A DNA stretch of 64,000 nt from assembly GCF_008107725.1 (NCBI RefSeq), contig NZ_VIRN01000064.1:744001-808000 (forward strand). The letters are read 5' to 3'. Positions 32,383 to 42,995 of this stretch are shown here, in pieces (position 1 is the stretch's first letter; the number at the start of each line of letters is the position of its first letter). The notes below the pieces were generated by a model. The model searched no databases, had not been told where the DNA came from, and saw only the letters and a list, made by a program, of their open reading frames with translations. Source of the DNA: Marinobacter sp. BW6 (GTDB taxonomy: Bacteria > Pseudomonadota > Gammaproteobacteria > Pseudomonadales > Oleiphilaceae). A program made the translations under genes and the position numbers.

Positions 32383-35300
32383 TTACTCGGTAATCTCTTC
32401 CACGATCACGACCGGCGTTCCCGGCGAGACCGCCTGACCCGCTTCCCGACGCACGTCCACCACGCGTCCGGTTACGGGGCTCAGTAATTCGATTTCCATC
32501 TTCATGGATTCAATAACCGCCACTGGCCGCTGGGCATCGATGGTGTCGCCGGGCTTGACCAGGCATTCCCATAGATTGCCCGCCACATGGCTTTCCACTG
32601 CGTGCTGGCCCGCCGGCAGGTTGGCTATGTCGTCCTCGCCGGTCTCCTCAATCGGCGCCTCGGAGCTGAAGTTGATCTGGCCGGACTCGATCCAGCGTTG
32701 GAGTTCCGCGTCGAAGGCCTGTTTCCGTTTGGCCGTGAAGGTCTGGATTTCGCCGTCGTTGTTCGCCAGAAACTGCTCGTAGTCCTTCAGGTTGAAGCGG
32801 GTTTCTTCCACCTTTATCGGGTAGTCGCCATTTGGAAAGTCCCTGCGGATCTGTTGCAGTTCTTCGGCACTGACTTCGTAGAAACGCACCTGGTCAAAGA
32901 ACCGGAGCAGCCAGGGCTTGCCAGCCTCGAACAGGTCGGTCGTGCGGTAGCGGTTCCACATCTGCAGGGTGCGACCAACAAACTGGTAGCCTCCCGGGCC
33001 TTCCATGCCGTAGATGCACAGGTAGGCGCCTCCGATGCCAACGGAGTTTTCCGCCGTCCAGGTGCGGGCCGGGTTGTATTTGGTGGTCACCAGCCGGTGG
33101 CGGGGATCCAGCGGGGTCGCCACCGGCGCGCCGAGATAAACGTCGCCCAGGCCCATCACCAGGTAGCTCGCTTCAAAGAGCGTCTTTTTGACCTCGTCGA
33201 TGCTGTCCAGCCCGTTAATGCGGCGAATGAACTCCAGGTTGCTGGGACACCAGGGCGCGTCCTTGCGCACCGACTGCATGTACTTGGCTATGGCGGTCTG
33301 GCAAGCCTCGTCGTCCCAGGAAAGGGGCAGGTGCACGATGCGTGCGGGCACGTCCCACTCGGGCTGCTTTTCGAGTTCCTTTTCGGCGCTGATCAGCAGA
33401 TCCAGCAGCGTGCGCTGGTCCAGTTTCTGACTGTCGTAATGCACCTGGAGAGAACGGATGCCGGGGGTCAGCTCCAGAATGGCGTCGTGATTCTGATCGC
33501 GCAGCCACAGCATCAGGGCGTGGGCGCGGAAACGCAGGCGTATGTCCAGCTCCATGGGGCCGTATTCCACCAGCACGTAATTGTCGCCGGCGGCCCGATA
33601 GACCACGTCGGTCTCATGCTCATTGGCACTGAGTGAAGCCAGGATCGGAGTGGTTGGCTCGATGGGTGTGATGTGGGCAGTAGCCGAGGTCAGTGTTGCC
33701 ACGGATTCGTCCAGTGCTTCCCGCAGGGCCACCGCCTGATCCTGGCTTACCGGCACAAACTTCACCTTGTCGCCAGCCTTGAGCTGTCCCAGTTTCCACA
33801 AGTCGGCGCTGATGACGGTCACCGGACAGACGAAACCGCCCAGGCTAGGTCCATCGGGGCCAAGAATCACTGGCATGTCGCCGGTGAAATCCACCGTGCC
33901 AACGGCGTAGGCGTTGTCGTGGATGTTGGAGGGGTGCATGCCCGCTTCGCCGCCGTCGCTGCGGGCCCATTCCGGCTTCGGGCCGATCAGGCGAACGCCG
34001 GTGCGGCTCGAGTTGTAATGGATCTCCCACTCACTGGCAAAGAAGGTGTCGATGTCTTCTTTGGTGAAGTAATCCGGGGCGCCATGAGGCCCATAGGTAA
34101 CGTGCAGTTTCCAGGTCTTGCCGATGGTCGGCTTCAGGTCGGCGGGCAGGGTTGTCAGGCTGGTTGGTTCGGCATTCGCCATTGCCAGCACATCGCCGGC
34201 TCGCAAGGCACGGCCACCGTGGCCGCCAAACTGTCCAAGGGTAAAGGTGCTGCACGAGGTCAGGTACTCGGGGCAGTCCAGCCCACCGCGGAACAACACG
34301 TAGGCCCGGGCGCCGTCCGCCGTGGTGGCGCCCAGCTTGAGGGTGGCACCGGCTGGCACGTCAATGACTTGCCAGAAGTCCACCGGCTCGTCGTTCAGGG
34401 CTGCGTCCAGAGCGGCACCGGTGAGGACGATCTGGGTAGCCCGGTTGAACGTCAGCACCGGCCCCTTGAGAGTGATTTCCAGGCCCGGAGCCCCTTCCCG
34501 ATTGCCCAGCAGGCGATTGCCAAGCCGGAACGAATAGCTGTCGAATGGGCCGGAGGGTGGTACGCCGATTTCCCAATAGCCGATGCGGCCGGGGTAGTCC
34601 TGGATGGTGGTCAGGGTGCCGCCACTGAGCACATCCACGGTGGCCGGCTGGTAATCGAATTCGTTAAGGGTTCGAGTAAACAGTCTACCCTCGGCAAAGC
34701 GCGGGTCGTCCAGTACCTGGCGCACGTACTTGAGGTTGGTTTCGATACCGTAGAGCTGGCTGTCGTCGAGTGCCTGCATCAACCGCTGACGGGCGGACTC
34801 GCGATCAGACTCATGCACAATGACCTTGGCGAGCATGGGGTCGTAGAGTGGCGATACTTCCGTGCCCGGCTGGATCCAGGTGTCGATTCGCAGGCCATCC
34901 TCTTCGGGCCAGGCCACGTTGGTGAGCAAGCCGGCGCCGGGCTGGAAATCCTTGTTGGGGTCCTCGGCATAGATCCGCGCCTGAATGGCGTGGCCGGAAG
35001 GGGTGAGGTTGCTGCCCAGCGCTGACAGGTCGGGCAGGGTGCCGGCGCCCAGCTCCACCATCCAGCGTACCAGGTCGACGCCGTAAACCTGCTCGGTGAC
35101 GCCGTGCTCAACCTGTAAGCGGGTATTCACTTCCAGGAAATAGAACTCGGTAGTGTCCGGATCATAGATGAATTCGACGGTGCCGGCACTGCGGTAGCCG
35201 ATGCTTTCACCGAGCTGACGGGCAGTGTCGTGCATGCGGGTGCGGACATTGTCGGTCAGCCCGGGAGCCGGGGCCTCCTCAATCACTTTCTGGTTACGGC

Positions 35301-36018
35301 GTTGGGCGGAACAGTCCCGTTCCCCCAGGGCCAGTACCTGCCCCTGACCATCGCCGAACAGCTGCACTTCGACATGACGGGCGTGCTCGACGAATTTCTC
35401 CAGGAACACGCCACTGTTGCTGAAATTGTTCTGGCTAAGTCGCTGGACGGATTCGAAGCTCTTGCTCAGGTCATCAGGACCGTAGCAGCGGGACATGCCA
35501 ATGCCGCCACCGCCGGCGGTGCTTTTCAGCATCACCGGGTAGCCGATGGTGTCAGCCGCTGTCAGTGCTTCCTCCAGATCGGTCAGCAAGCCGGTGCCCG
35601 GGAGCAGTGGCACACCGGCGCTTTCAGCCAGTGACCGGGCCGTATGCTTGAGACCGAATTGCTCCATCTGCTCGGGTGTCGGGCCCAGGAAGACCACGCC
35701 CTCGGCGTCACAGCGCCGGGCAAAATCGGCGTTTTCGCTCAGGAAGCCGTAGCCGGGGTGGATGGCGCCGGCACCGCTCTTGCGGATCACCTCGAACAGC
35801 TTGTCCTGGTCCAGGTAGGTCGCCGCCGCTGTGCCTTCACCGAGGGAGTATGCTTCATCTGCCTGCCGTACGTGCAGGGAATCCGCATCCGCCTCGGCGT
35901 AGACCGCAACCGAGGTGCAGCCCATGTCACGCAGGGTTCGAATCACCCGGCAGGCGATGGCCCCCCGGTTGGCGATCAGGACCTTGTTGGGTTTGTTGAG
36001 GGCGCTGTTCAGCTCCAT
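32383..36018 (-). CDS. Biotin-dependent guanidine (urea) carboxylase
   Basis: A 1211-residue multidomain enzyme that carboxylates guanidine (or urea) with ATP and bicarbonate. Domain order: biotin carboxylase (about 10-455; [21 protein letters not shown] loop [27 protein letters not shown]), AHS2/KipA-like carboxyltransferase half (about 470-770), AHS1/KipI-like half (about 800-1010), linker and a C-terminal biotinyl domain with Lys1173 in [11 protein letters not shown]. The DUF1989 gene pair upstream and the guanidine-I riboswitch favour guanidine over urea as substrate. It overlaps the second DUF1989 gene by 10 bases. A urea carboxylase would usually sit beside an allophanate hydrolase gene, and none is here. 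Confidence 0.92.
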   Translation of the reverse strand: MELNSALNKPNKVLIANRGAIACRVIRTLRDMGCTSVAVYAEADADSLHVRQADEAYSLGEGTAAATYLDQDKLFEVIRKSGAGAIHPGYGFLSENADFARRCDAEGVVFLGPTPEQMEQFGLKHTARSLAESAGVPLLPGTGLLTDLEEALTAADTIGYPVMLKSTAGGGGIGMSRCYGPDDLSKSFESVQRLSQNNFSNSGVFLEKFVEHARHVEVQLFGDGQGQVLALGERDCSAQRRNQKVIEEAPAPGLTDNVRTRMHDTARQLGESIGYRSAGTVEFIYDPDTTEFYFLEVNTRLQVEHGVTEQVYGVDLVRWMVELGAGTLPDLSALGSNLTPSGHAIQARIYAEDPNKDFQPGAGLLTNVAWPEEDGLRIDTWIQPGTEVSPLYDPMLAKVIVHESDRESARQRLMQALDDSQLYGIETNLKYVRQVLDDPRFAEGRLFTRTLNEFDYQPATVDVLSGGTLTTIQDYPGRIGYWEIGVPPSGPFDSYSFRLGNRLLGNREGAPGLEITLKGPVLTFNRATQIVLTGAALDAALNDEPVDFWQVIDVPAGATLKLGATTADGARAYVLFRGGLDCPEYLTSCSTFTLGQFGGHGGRALRAGDVLAMANAEPTSLTTLPADLKPTIGKTWKLHVTYGPHGAPDYFTKEDIDTFFASEWEIHYNSSRTGVRLIGPKPEWARSDGGEAGMHPSNIHDNAYAVGTVDFTGDMPVILGPDGPSLGGFVCPVTVISADLWKLGQLKAGDKVKFVPVSQDQAVALREALDESVATLTSATAHITPIEPTTPILASLSANEHETDVVYRAAGDNYVLVEYGPMELDIRLRFRAHALMLWLRDQNHDAILELTPGIRSLQVHYDSQKLDQRTLLDLLISAEKELEKQPEWDVPARIVHLPLSWDDEACQTAIAKYMQSVRKDAPWCPSNLEFIRRINGLDSIDEVKKTLFEASYLVMGLGDVYLGAPVATPLDPRHRLVTTKYNPARTWTAENSVGIGGAYLCIYGMEGPGGYQFVGRTLQMWNRYRTTDLFEAGKPWLLRFFDQVRFYEVSAEELQQIRRDFPNGDYPIKVEETRFNLKDYEQFLANNDGEIQTFTAKRKQAFDAELQRWIESGQINFSSEAPIEETGEDDIANLPAGQHAVESHVAGNLWECLVKPGDTIDAQRPVAVIESMKMEIELLSPVTGRVVDVRREAGQAVSPGTPVVIVEEITE

Positions 36019-36647
36019 ACCAGCACCTCGATCGGTGTCGGATTCCAGCCGTTGCAGGGGTTATTCAGCTGCGGGCAGTTGGAAATCATGACCAGCACGT
36101 CCATCGCTGCTTTCAGCTCCACGTATTTGCCGGCATCGGAAATGCCGTCAGCGAAGGTCAGGCCACCCTCGGCGGTCACCGGCACATTCATGAAGAAGTT
36201 GATGTTGTGGGTAATGTCGCGCTTGGTCATACCCAGCTCTTCATGTTCGGTGACAGCCACCAGCCAGCTGTCCCGGCAGGCGTGCATGCACTTTTTCTCG
36301 AGCGCATAGCGGGTGGTGTTGCTTTCGGCGGCACAGGCGCCGCCCAGGGTGTCGTGACGGCCGCAGGTGTCGGCGGTGATTTCCAGCATCACGTTGTTTT
36401 CAGAGGACATCAGCTTCGAGCCAGCCGTCAGGTAGACATTGCCCTGCTCGCGGATGGTGTCGACGGCGCTGTAGCGTTCGGTCGGATTGTGGGCGTTGTA
36501 AAACAGGGTGTCGGCGGCCTGGTTGCCTTCCAGATCCAGGATCCGGACGGTTTCACCGGCTTTTACAACTTTCAGGAGATACTCACCAGCCGGTACGGTT
36601 TCACGGAAGGCGGCGTCTTCAGGTTTCAGTGCGCTTTGCTTGATCAT
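36009..36647 (-). CDS. cgdB: DUF1989 protein, carboxyguanidine deiminase subunit (urea carboxylase-associated protein 2)
   Basis: A 212-residue soluble DUF1989-family protein of the urea carboxylase-associated protein 2 group. Conserved landmarks are [15 protein letters not shown], a Cys-rich middle ([26 protein letters not shown]) and the C-terminal [18 protein letters not shown], which hold Cys and His likely to bind a metal or act in catalysis. In guanidine degradation the paired DUF1989 proteins deiminate carboxyguanidine to allophanate, releasing ammonia. It overlaps the carboxylase gene. The letter A or B is assigned by position and is tentative. Confidence 0.85.
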   Translation of the reverse strand: MIKQSALKPEDAAFRETVPAGEYLLKVVKAGETVRILDLEGNQAADTLFYNAHNPTERYSAVDTIREQGNVYLTAGSKLMSSENNVMLEITADTCGRHDTLGGACAAESNTTRYALEKKCMHACRDSWLVAVTEHEELGMTKRDITHNINFFMNVPVTAEGGLTFADGISDAGKYVELKAAMDVLVMISNCPQLNNPCNGWNPTPIEVLVWS

Positions 36648-36660
36648 CTCCGGCCTCCCA

Positions 36661-37386
36661 TTACTGCATCAGGTGATAAAGAGCGGTGTTGGCAAATGCC
36701 CGTGTGGCCTCGGGTGATGAGGTCTTGCACGGATCGGCATCGTTCACCGGTGCTGCCTTGAACAACTGGTAGCGCAGGGGGTGGCTCGGATAATCGATGG
36801 CTGGATTCATCGGGTGCGGGCAGGTGTGCAGCACCACGATGGTGTCCATCTCGAAGCGAAGGTCCACTGTGGCGCCGGCGTGGGAGTGACCCTCGGCGAA
36901 GGCCATGTTGCCGTCGTCATCTGTTTTTACTTTGCTGAACCAGTTCAGGTTGGCGGTCAGGTCTTTCTTGCCGAGGCCGTACTTGGCTAGCTCGTTCAGG
37001 AAGCTGTTGAACCCGTTCCGGTGGTAGTGATTATGGGCTTCCTGATACGTCTTTTTGCCCCAGCGCTTTTCCACCAGATCGGCATTGCAGGTGCCTGCGA
37101 CGGTATCGTGCCAGCCAAGATCATCGCGGACGATGGAGGCAAACACCCTGCCCATGTCCGAGAGCAGCACGTGGCCTTTGGTGAGCAGGAAGGTGTGCTG
37201 GTTTTTCAGGGTGTCCGGCATGTTGTACCGCTCGAGCGGGTTCTCGGGGTTGTACATCAACATGCCGACGTTGGTCCCGCCGGTTTCGTCAATCAGGCGC
37301 AGCACATGGCCGCGGCGCACGATAAAGGACCAGTGGGATCCGCCGGGAATCAGATCGTCGTAGAGGGGGGCTGCGGTTTGCAACAT
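36661..37386 (-). CDS. cgdA: DUF1989 protein, carboxyguanidine deiminase subunit (urea carboxylase-associated protein 1)
   Basis: A 241-residue DUF1989-family protein of the urea carboxylase-associated protein 1 group. Landmarks are [50 protein letters not shown] and the C-terminal [10 protein letters not shown], which mirror the partner protein. It forms the deiminase with the next gene. AGGAGG precedes the ATG by about 8 bases, and the gene starts about 60 bases downstream of the guanidine-I riboswitch, so it is the first gene of the operon. Confidence 0.87.
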   Translation of the reverse strand: MLQTAAPLYDDLIPGGSHWSFIVRRGHVLRLIDETGGTNVGMLMYNPENPLERYNMPDTLKNQHTFLLTKGHVLLSDMGRVFASIVRDDLGWHDTVAGTCNADLVEKRWGKKTYQEAHNHYHRNGFNSFLNELAKYGLGKKDLTANLNWFSKVKTDDDGNMAFAEGHSHAGATVDLRFEMDTIVVLHTCPHPMNPAIDYPSHPLRYQLFKAAPVNDADPCKTSSPEATRAFANTALYHLMQ

Positions 37387-37445
37387 GGCCTTTTCCTCCT
37401 GGTTAGGGCATCCAAAATAGCGAGAGGCGTCAGTAACTGAGCGAT

Positions 37446-37543
37446 CCTCCCGGGCTTTTGTCCCGCCGTGTAACCTTGGAAAAGGTCGTCAACTCTCGGA
37501 CCAGTCGTCTGCGTTTGTGGTTGCAGACCGGAACCCTAGTTGA
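37446..37543 (-). promoter_or_regulatory. Guanidine-I riboswitch (ykkC) ahead of carboxyguanidine deiminase-carboxylase operon
   Basis: On the minus strand the RNA starts CTAGGGTTCCGG and has a variable helix. The conserved blocks TGGTCCGAGAGTTGACGACC, ACACGGCGGGACAAAAG and CCCGGGAGG follow. The core equals that of the copy at 22449-22549, whereas the helices differ in sequence, as expected for an RNA kept by structure. It is the second copy in 15 kb. Confidence 0.93.
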
Positions 37544-37925
37544 CCATTGGTCAGATTGTGGCGCTTTGATTGTGGTTTCAGTAACCGACGTCTCGCTGCG
37601 TGCTGAATGCACTGCAGAGTCCATGCCAATCGACAAGTCGCTGATTTTATTGAGGTGAAAGTTCCGGGGTGGGGCAGTGTTGCTCCCTGCCTGGGCGAGC
37701 GCACCGTTTTTGTGCATCGATCAGTGCGCTTCCAGTGCATTTATTTTCGGAGTTTGATTCCAGAGCCAGACCACTGATGGCATGGCCTTCAAGCCATCTA
37801 CTACCAAGGGAGGAGTTTTTCGCCTCCATCGCATCATTCAAACCTTGGGAATTGGGGTCTACATTGAATGGGTAAACGCGAAAGGCCGCGTTGCCCTGCG
37901 ACAAACACAACAAGAGGTCGAGATC
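37544..37925. promoter_or_regulatory. Divergent region between guanidine operon and aldehyde dehydrogenase
   Basis: About 380 bases. The left part should contain the minus-strand promoter of the riboswitch RNA. The right part holds TACTACCAAG at 37800 and the aldehyde dehydrogenase leader. No small gene with a convincing ribosome site was found. Confidence 0.4.
37800..37809 (+). promoter_or_regulatory. TACTACCAAG element upstream of aldehyde dehydrogenase
   Basis: A third exact copy of TACTACCAAG, 117 bases before the aldehyde dehydrogenase start. The spacing is similar to the copies before cytochrome c550 (130) and alcohol dehydrogenase (141). Confidence 0.6.
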
Positions 37926-39446
37926 ATGATCTACGCACAACCAGGAAAGGATGGCTCCGTCGTTTCTTTCAAATCCCGTTACGAGAACTACATCGGTGGC
38001 GAGTGGGTTGCCCCGGTAAAAGGCCAGTATTTCGAGAACATCACACCGGTGACTGGCAATGTGATCTGTGAAATTCCGCGCTCCAGTGCCGAAGATATTG
38101 ATCTGGCTCTGGATGCAGCGCACAAGGCGGCACCAGCGTGGGGTAAGACGTCGCCCACCGAGCGTTCCAACATTCTGTTGAAGATTGCCGATCGGATCGA
38201 GGCCAACCTCGAGAAGCTCGCAGTTGCGGAAACCTGGGACAACGGCAAGGCCGTGCGCGAAACCCTGAACGCCGACATTCCCCTGGCAGCCGACCACTTC
38301 CGCTACTTCGCGGGTTGTCTTCGTGCCCAGGAAGGCCACATGGGCGAGATCGACCACAATACCGTGGCGTATCATTTCCATGAGCCGCTGGGTGTCGTTG
38401 GCCAGATCATTCCCTGGAATTTCCCGATTCTGATGGCAGCCTGGAAACTGGGCCCCTGTCTGGCTGCGGGTAACTGCACCGTGCTGAAGCCTGCCGAGCA
38501 GACGCCTGCCAGCATCCTAGTACTGATGGAAATCATTGGCGACCTGCTGCCGCCGGGCGTACTGAACATTGTTAACGGCTACGGCATCGAGGCTGGCCAG
38601 GCCCTGGCCACCAGCAAGCGTATTGCCAAGATTGCCTTCACCGGCTCCACCCCGGTTGGCTCCCACATCCTCAAGTGCGCGGCTGAAAACATCATCCCGT
38701 CCACAGTGGAGCTGGGTGGCAAATCCCCGAACATCTACTTCTCCGACGTGATGAAGGCCGAGCCGGAATTCATCGACAAGTGCGTGGAAGGCTTGGTTCT
38801 GGCGTTCTTCAACCAGGGCGAAGTCTGCACCTGTCCGTCTCGGGCACTGGTTCAGGAAGACATGTTCGAAGAGTTCATGCAGAAGGTGGTTCAGCGGACC
38901 AAGTCGATCAAGCGCGGTAACCCGCTGGATACCGATGTTCAGGTAGGCGCCCAGGCGTCCAAGGAACAGTTCGACAAGATCATGTCCTACCTTGCCATTG
39001 GTAAGGAAGAGGGCGCTGTGGTTCTGACTGGCGGCGATCGCGAGCACCTGGATGAAGAGTTCAACAATGGCTTCTACATCCAGCCGACTCTGTTCAAGGG
39101 CGACAACAAGATGCGCGTGTTCCAGGAAGAAATCTTCGGACCGGTTGTGGGTGTGACCACTTTCAAGACCGAAGAAGAGGCCCTGGCCATTGCCAACGAC
39201 ACCGAGTTTGGTCTGGGTGCCGGTGTGTGGACCCGTGACACCAATCTCGCCTACCGGATGGGCCGCAACATCCAGGCCGGTCGGGTCTGGATGAACTGCT
39301 ACCACGCTTACCCGGCTCATGCTGCCTTCGGTGGTTACAAGAAGTCTGGCGTCGGCCGTGAAACCCACAAGATGGCGCTTGAGCACTACCAGCAGACCAA
39401 GTGCATGCTGGTGAGCTACGACACCAACCCGCTGGGTTTCTTCTGA
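37926..39446 (+). CDS. exaC: NAD-dependent aldehyde dehydrogenase (ExaC/PedI type)
   Basis: A 506-residue cytosolic aldehyde dehydrogenase oxidising acetaldehyde from the quinoprotein step to acetate. The start at 37926 ([19 protein letters not shown]) has AGAGG about 8 bases upstream. Landmarks are the active-site Glu in [13 protein letters not shown] and the catalytic Cys in [16 protein letters not shown], where two Cys lie two residues apart as in Exa[11 protein letters not shown] follows later. It is followed by a set of terminators and then pqqA. Confidence 0.92.
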   Translation: MIYAQPGKDGSVVSFKSRYENYIGGEWVAPVKGQYFENITPVTGNVICEIPRSSAEDIDLALDAAHKAAPAWGKTSPTERSNILLKIADRIEANLEKLAVAETWDNGKAVRETLNADIPLAADHFRYFAGCLRAQEGHMGEIDHNTVAYHFHEPLGVVGQIIPWNFPILMAAWKLGPCLAAGNCTVLKPAEQTPASILVLMEIIGDLLPPGVLNIVNGYGIEAGQALATSKRIAKIAFTGSTPVGSHILKCAAENIIPSTVELGGKSPNIYFSDVMKAEPEFIDKCVEGLVLAFFNQGEVCTCPSRALVQEDMFEEFMQKVVQRTKSIKRGNPLDTDVQVGAQASKEQFDKIMSYLAIGKEEGAVVLTGGDREHLDEEFNNGFYIQPTLFKGDNKMRVFQEEIFGPVVGVTTFKTEEEALAIANDTEFGLGAGVWTRDTNLAYRMGRNIQAGRVWMNCYHAYPAHAAFGGYKKSGVGRETHKMALEHYQQTKCMLVSYDTNPLGFF

Positions 39447-39518
39447 ATCTATGAGCGGTAAGCGGGCCTCCCACACGGGCCCGCCTGTGAGTCAGCACAT
39501 TGGATGTGCACCTTCATC

Positions 39519-39601
39519 CCCCGGTGTCTGACCGGGGCGACTCTCTGATGAGAGTTCGGGTTTTTCTGTCACTCTCTTTGGCCCTTCCCAGGGCCTTTTT
39601 T
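39519..39601 (+). terminator. Three stacked hairpins after aldehyde dehydrogenase
   Basis: CCCCGG/CCGGGG (39519-39537), ACTCTC/GAGAGT (39540-39555, then TCGGGTTTTT) and GGCCCT/AGGGCC (39580-39595, then seven T). The last is a classic intrinsic terminator. Together they isolate exaC from the strongly expressed pqq operon. Confidence 0.85.
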
Positions 39602-39652
39602 CGTTTCAGGCCAGAGCCGGTTTCTGCCGCCACCCATGTGCGACCTAGGGAG

Positions 39653-39678
39653 GCACCAAAACAGTTCCAAAGTACCAT
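39653..39678 (+). promoter_or_regulatory. Probable regulator-binding element upstream of pqqA
   Basis: GCACCAAAA (39653-39661) and CCAAAGTACCAT (39667-39678), 103 bases before pqqA. The same module occurs at 10703-10731 upstream of the first ABC binding-protein gene. Confidence 0.55.
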
Positions 39679-39780
39679 ATTGGCCCCTTGCCCCGGCCGA
39701 TAGGATGGGAACTGGGTTATCGGCAATGTCGTTGATTCACCCTCAATGCGCTAACAATCATGACAATATAGGTGAGCATT

Positions 39781-39852
39781 ATGTGGACCAAACCAGCCTA
39801 CGAAGATCTCCGCATCGGTTTCGAAGTCACCATGTACTTCGCCAATCGCTGA
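39781..39852 (+). CDS. pqqA: PQQ precursor peptide PqqA
   Basis: A 23-residue peptide, MWTKPAYEDLRIGFEVTMYF..., whose Glu15 and Tyr19 (E-x3-Y) are the residues cross-linked by PqqE to form PQQ. GTGAG precedes the ATG. It lies directly upstream of pqqB, and a hairpin follows it, the usual arrangement that keeps pqqA transcripts in excess over the enzymes. Confidence 0.95.
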   Translation: MWTKPAYEDLRIGFEVTMYFANR

Positions 39853-39861
39853 GTGCTGAAG

Positions 39862-39886
39862 CGGCCAGCCTCGAGCTGGCCGTTTT
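39862..39886 (+). terminator. Attenuator hairpin between pqqA and pqqB
   Basis: CGGCCAGC (39862-39869) and GCTGGCCG (39875-39882) form a perfect 8-bp stem with a 5-base loop followed by TTTTG. It should partly terminate transcription after pqqA. Confidence 0.85.
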
Positions 39887-39905
39887 GCTTGTGGAGTGAC
39901 CCACC

Positions 39906-40835
39906 ATGTTGATTCACGTTCTGGGCTCCGCCGCCGGCGGTGGCTTTCCCCAGTGGAACTGTAACTGCGCCAACTGCGACGGCTTCCGTAAGGGTACTCT
40001 GAACGCCCAGGGCCGTACCCAGTCTTCCATTGCTATCAGTGAAGATGGCGAGCACTGGATCCTGTTTAACGCATCCCCGGATATTCGCGCCCAGTTGGCT
40101 TCTTTCGAAGCGATGCAGCCGGCCCGTGCTCTGCGCGATACCGGCATTGATGCCATTGTGCTGATGGACAGCCAGGTGGATCACACCACCGGCCTGCTTT
40201 CCCTGCGCGAGGGCCTGCCGATGGACGTCTGGTGTACCGAGCAGGTTCATGAAGATCTGAGCGGTGGTTTTCCGCTGTTCACCATGCTCAAGCACTGGAA
40301 CGGTGGCCTGAACTGGCAGCGTATCGAGGCGTCCGAGCAGTCGCCCTTTACCATACCCTGCGCACCGTCCATCGAGCTGACCGCCATTCCGCTGCTGAGC
40401 AACGCACCCCCGTATTCACCGCGCCGGGACAACCCGCACCCGGGCGATAACATCGGCCTGTTCCTGAAAGACACCCGTACCGGCCAGACCGTGCTCTACG
40501 CCCCCGGACTGGGCGAGCCGGATGACCGTATTCTCGGATGGATGCGCCAGGCCGATGTGCTGCTGGTGGACGGTACCGTCTGGCACGACGACGAGATGAT
40601 CCGCCAGGAAGTGGGCACCAAGACCGGCCAGGCCATGGGGCATCTGGCCCAGAGTGGCCCGGGCGGCATGATTGAGGTGCTCGACGCCATGCCGGCCCAG
40701 CGCAAGATCCTGATACACATCAACAACACCAACCCGATCCTGAACGAGGACTCGCCGGAGCGGGCGGAGCTGACCCGCCACGGCATTGAGGTGTCCTGGG
40801 ACGGAATGCACATCGACCTGTCGGGGCAGCCATGA
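39906..40835 (+). CDS. pqqB: PqqB, metallo-beta-lactamase-fold PQQ biosynthesis protein
   Basis: A 309-residue protein that hydroxylates the cross-linked Glu-Tyr intermediate in PQQ synthesis. The N-terminal Zn site motif [12 protein letters not shown] and the [13 protein letters not shown] start are diagnostic. Metal ligands typical of the fold are visible in [10 protein letters not shown] and [13 protein letters not shown]. It is linked to pqqC by an ATGA overlap. Confidence 0.96.
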   Translation: MLIHVLGSAAGGGFPQWNCNCANCDGFRKGTLNAQGRTQSSIAISEDGEHWILFNASPDIRAQLASFEAMQPARALRDTGIDAIVLMDSQVDHTTGLLSLREGLPMDVWCTEQVHEDLSGGFPLFTMLKHWNGGLNWQRIEASEQSPFTIPCAPSIELTAIPLLSNAPPYSPRRDNPHPGDNIGLFLKDTRTGQTVLYAPGLGEPDDRILGWMRQADVLLVDGTVWHDDEMIRQEVGTKTGQAMGHLAQSGPGGMIEVLDAMPAQRKILIHINNTNPILNEDSPERAELTRHGIEVSWDGMHIDLSGQP

Positions 40836-41587
40836 ACGCCAAAGCCAACACCGCCATGAACCGGACGGATTTCGAGCAGGCCCTGCGGGCCAAGGGCCAG
40901 TACTACCACATCCACCACCCGTACCATAAAGCCATGTACGGCGGGCAGTGCACGCCCGAACAGATCCGCGGCTGGGTGGCCAACCGGTACTACTACCAGA
41001 TCAAGATTCCCCAGAAAGACTCCGCCATCATGGCCAACTGCCCGGACGCCGGTGTGCGCCGGCTCTGGCTGCAGCGGATTCTGGACCACGATGGCCACGA
41101 CGGGGATGTTGGCGGCATCGAAGCCTGGCTGTCCCTGGCCGAAGCCGTGGGCCTGAGCCGGGACGAAGTGATCGACCAGCGCCACGTGTTGCCGGGTGTC
41201 CGCTTTGCCGTGGACGCCTACCTGAACTTTGCCCGGCGGGCGACCTGGCAGGAAGCGGCCTGCTCGTCGCTGACCGAACTGTTCGCTCCGGAAATCCATC
41301 AGTCCCGCCTGGACAGCTGGCCTGCCCACTACCCCTGGATTGAAGAGAGCGGCTACAGCTACTTCCGCAAACGTCTGTCCGAAGCGAGAAGAGACGTGGA
41401 ACATGGCCTGACCATTACCCTGGACTACTTCACCACCGAGGCGCAGCAGGCCCGGGCCCTGGAGATTCTTCAGTTCAAACTGGACATCCTCTGGACCATG
41501 CTGGATGCCATGACCATGGCCTACGGCCACTGCACCCCGCCGTACCACACCGTGACCGACGAACAGGTCTGGCACCGGGGGCTGTAA
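40832..41587 (+). CDS. pqqC: PqqC, pyrroloquinoline-quinone synthase
   Basis: A 251-residue cofactor-free oxidase that performs the final ring closure and eight-electron oxidation to PQQ. Characteristic segments are [37 protein letters not shown] and ILDHDG near residue 88. The ATG overlaps the pqqB stop; a Met at residue 9 is an alternative start that would remove a polar lead. Confidence 0.96.
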   Translation: MNAKANTAMNRTDFEQALRAKGQYYHIHHPYHKAMYGGQCTPEQIRGWVANRYYYQIKIPQKDSAIMANCPDAGVRRLWLQRILDHDGHDGDVGGIEAWLSLAEAVGLSRDEVIDQRHVLPGVRFAVDAYLNFARRATWQEAACSSLTELFAPEIHQSRLDSWPAHYPWIEESGYSYFRKRLSEARRDVEHGLTITLDYFTTEAQQARALEILQFKLDILWTMLDAMTMAYGHCTPPYHTVTDEQVWHRGL

Positions 41588-41598
41588 TGGAGGTGGGT

Positions 41599-41862
41599 AT
41601 GCATGAGATACCGCGTTTTCGCCGGGGGTTCCGGTTCCAGTGGGAGCCGGCCCAGGAAAGTTATGTGCTGCTCTACCCCGAGGGCATGGTGAAACTCAAC
41701 GGCAGTGCCGGCGCCATTCTCAACGAGGTGGACGGCCAGCGTAGCGTGGCCGATATCGTCGCCAGCCTGGAGCAGCAGTTCCCCGACGCCGGCCCGCTTG
41801 GCAAGGACGTCAGCGAATTTTTGCAGGACGCCCGGCAACAACACTGGATTGAACTGTCATGA
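41599..41862 (+). CDS. pqqD: PqqD, peptide chaperone for PqqA
   Basis: A small protein (87 residues from 41599) that binds PqqA and presents it to Pqq[32 protein letters not shown] and the winged-helix pattern [13 protein letters not shown] are typical. The ATG at 41599 is favoured by GGAGGT 4 bases upstream. An in-frame ATG at 41587 overlapping the pqqC stop would add four residues. It overlaps pqqE by 4 bases. Confidence 0.95.
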   Translation: MHEIPRFRRGFRFQWEPAQESYVLLYPEGMVKLNGSAGAILNEVDGQRSVADIVASLEQQFPDAGPLGKDVSEFLQDARQQHWIELS

Positions 41863-42995
41863 GCACGACTAACCCCCACAACGCCGGGCCACCCCTGTGG
41901 CTGTTGGCGGAGCTTACGTATCGCTGCCCGCTGCAATGCCCCTATTGCTCCAATCCGCTGGACTTTGCGCAGACCCAACAGGAGCTGACCACCGAGGAGT
42001 GGGTGAGCGTGCTTCGACAGGGGCGAAAAATGGGCGCGGCCCAACTGGGCTTCTCCGGGGGCGAACCCCTGGTGCGCCAGGACCTGGCGGAGCTGATTGC
42101 CGAAGCACGGCACCTGGGGTATTACACCAACCTGATTACCTCAGGGCTGGGCCTGACGGAGGCCAAGGTGGGCGCTTTTGCCGAGGCGGGGCTGGATCAT
42201 ATCCAGGTGAGCTTTCAGGCTTCAGATCCGGAACTGAACAACGCCGTGGCCGGCTCCCGCAAGGCCTTTGACCAGAAGCTGGCCATGGCCCGTGCGGTGA
42301 AAGAAGCCGGCTACCCGATGGTGCTCAACTTCGTAATCCACCGCCACAACATCCACCAGATGAACGACATCATGGATTTGTGCGAGCGCCTGGGGGCGGA
42401 CTACGTCGAGCTGGCTACGTGCCAGTATTACGGCTGGGCCTTCGAAAACCGGGAAGGGTTGATGCCTTCCAAAGCGCAGCTGGTCAAGGCAGAGCAGGAA
42501 GTGAACCGGTACCGGGAACGGCTGCAGCAATCCGGCTCGGCCATGAAGCTGATCTTTGTGACACCGGACTATTACGAAGAGCGCCCGAAAGCCTGCATGA
42601 ACGGCTGGGGCAATCTGTTCCTGACAGTCGCGCCGGACGGCACCGCACTTCCGTGCCACAGCGCGCGTTTGCTACCCATCGACTTCCCCAATGTCCGAGA
42701 CATGGATCTTCAAAGCATCTGGTACGACAGCCCGGGGTTCAATCACTACCGCGGCGACAGCTGGATGCCGGAGCCTTGCCGTTCCTGCGATGAGAAGGAG
42801 AAAGACTTCGGTGGCTGCCGCTGCCAGGCCTATCTTTTGACCGGTAATGCGGATAACGCAGATCCAGTATGCAGCAAATCGTCGTATCATGATCGAATCC
42901 TGGCAGCGAGGAAAGCTGCCGATCATGCCACGGCCGGCCTGACTGAACTGGTTTATCGAAATGCGGACAATTCACGGCTTTTCTTCCGGGGTTAA
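41859..42995 (+). CDS. pqqE: PqqE, radical SAM enzyme
   Basis: A 378-residue radical SAM enzyme that forms the Glu-Tyr carbon-carbon link in PqqA. The 4Fe-4S site is CPLQCPYC (Cys23, Cys27, Cys30). The SPASM-type C-terminus has further Cys in [15 protein letters not shown] and [19 protein letters not shown] for auxiliary clusters. It overlaps pqqD by 4 bases and the next gene by 35. Confidence 0.96.
   Translation: MSTTNPHNAGPPLWLLAELTYRCPLQCPYCSNPLDFAQTQQELTTEEWVSVLRQGRKMGAAQLGFSGGEPLVRQDLAELIAEARHLGYYTNLITSGLGLTEAKVGAFAEAGLDHIQVSFQASDPELNNAVAGSRKAFDQKLAMARAVKEAGYPMVLNFVIHRHNIHQMNDIMDLCERLGADYVELATCQYYGWAFENREGLMPSKAQLVKAEQEVNRYRERLQQSGSAMKLIFVTPDYYEERPKACMNGWGNLFLTVAPDGTALPCHSARLLPIDFPNVRDMDLQSIWYDSPGFNHYRGDSWMPEPCRSCDEKEKDFGGCRCQAYLLTGNADNADPVCSKSSYHDRILAARKAADHATAGLTELVYRNADNSRLFFRG

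Noticed and set aside
33673..35025. A 450-codon plus-strand frame inside the carboxylase gene
   Set aside because: It is antisense to the conserved biotin carboxylase and carboxyltransferase domains and has no motif of its own.
32383..36018. Plain urea carboxylase/urea amidolyase annotation
   Set aside because: Domain order fits the family, but the guanidine-I riboswitch and the DUF1989 pair upstream, with no allophanate hydrolase adjacent, favour guanidine as the substrate.
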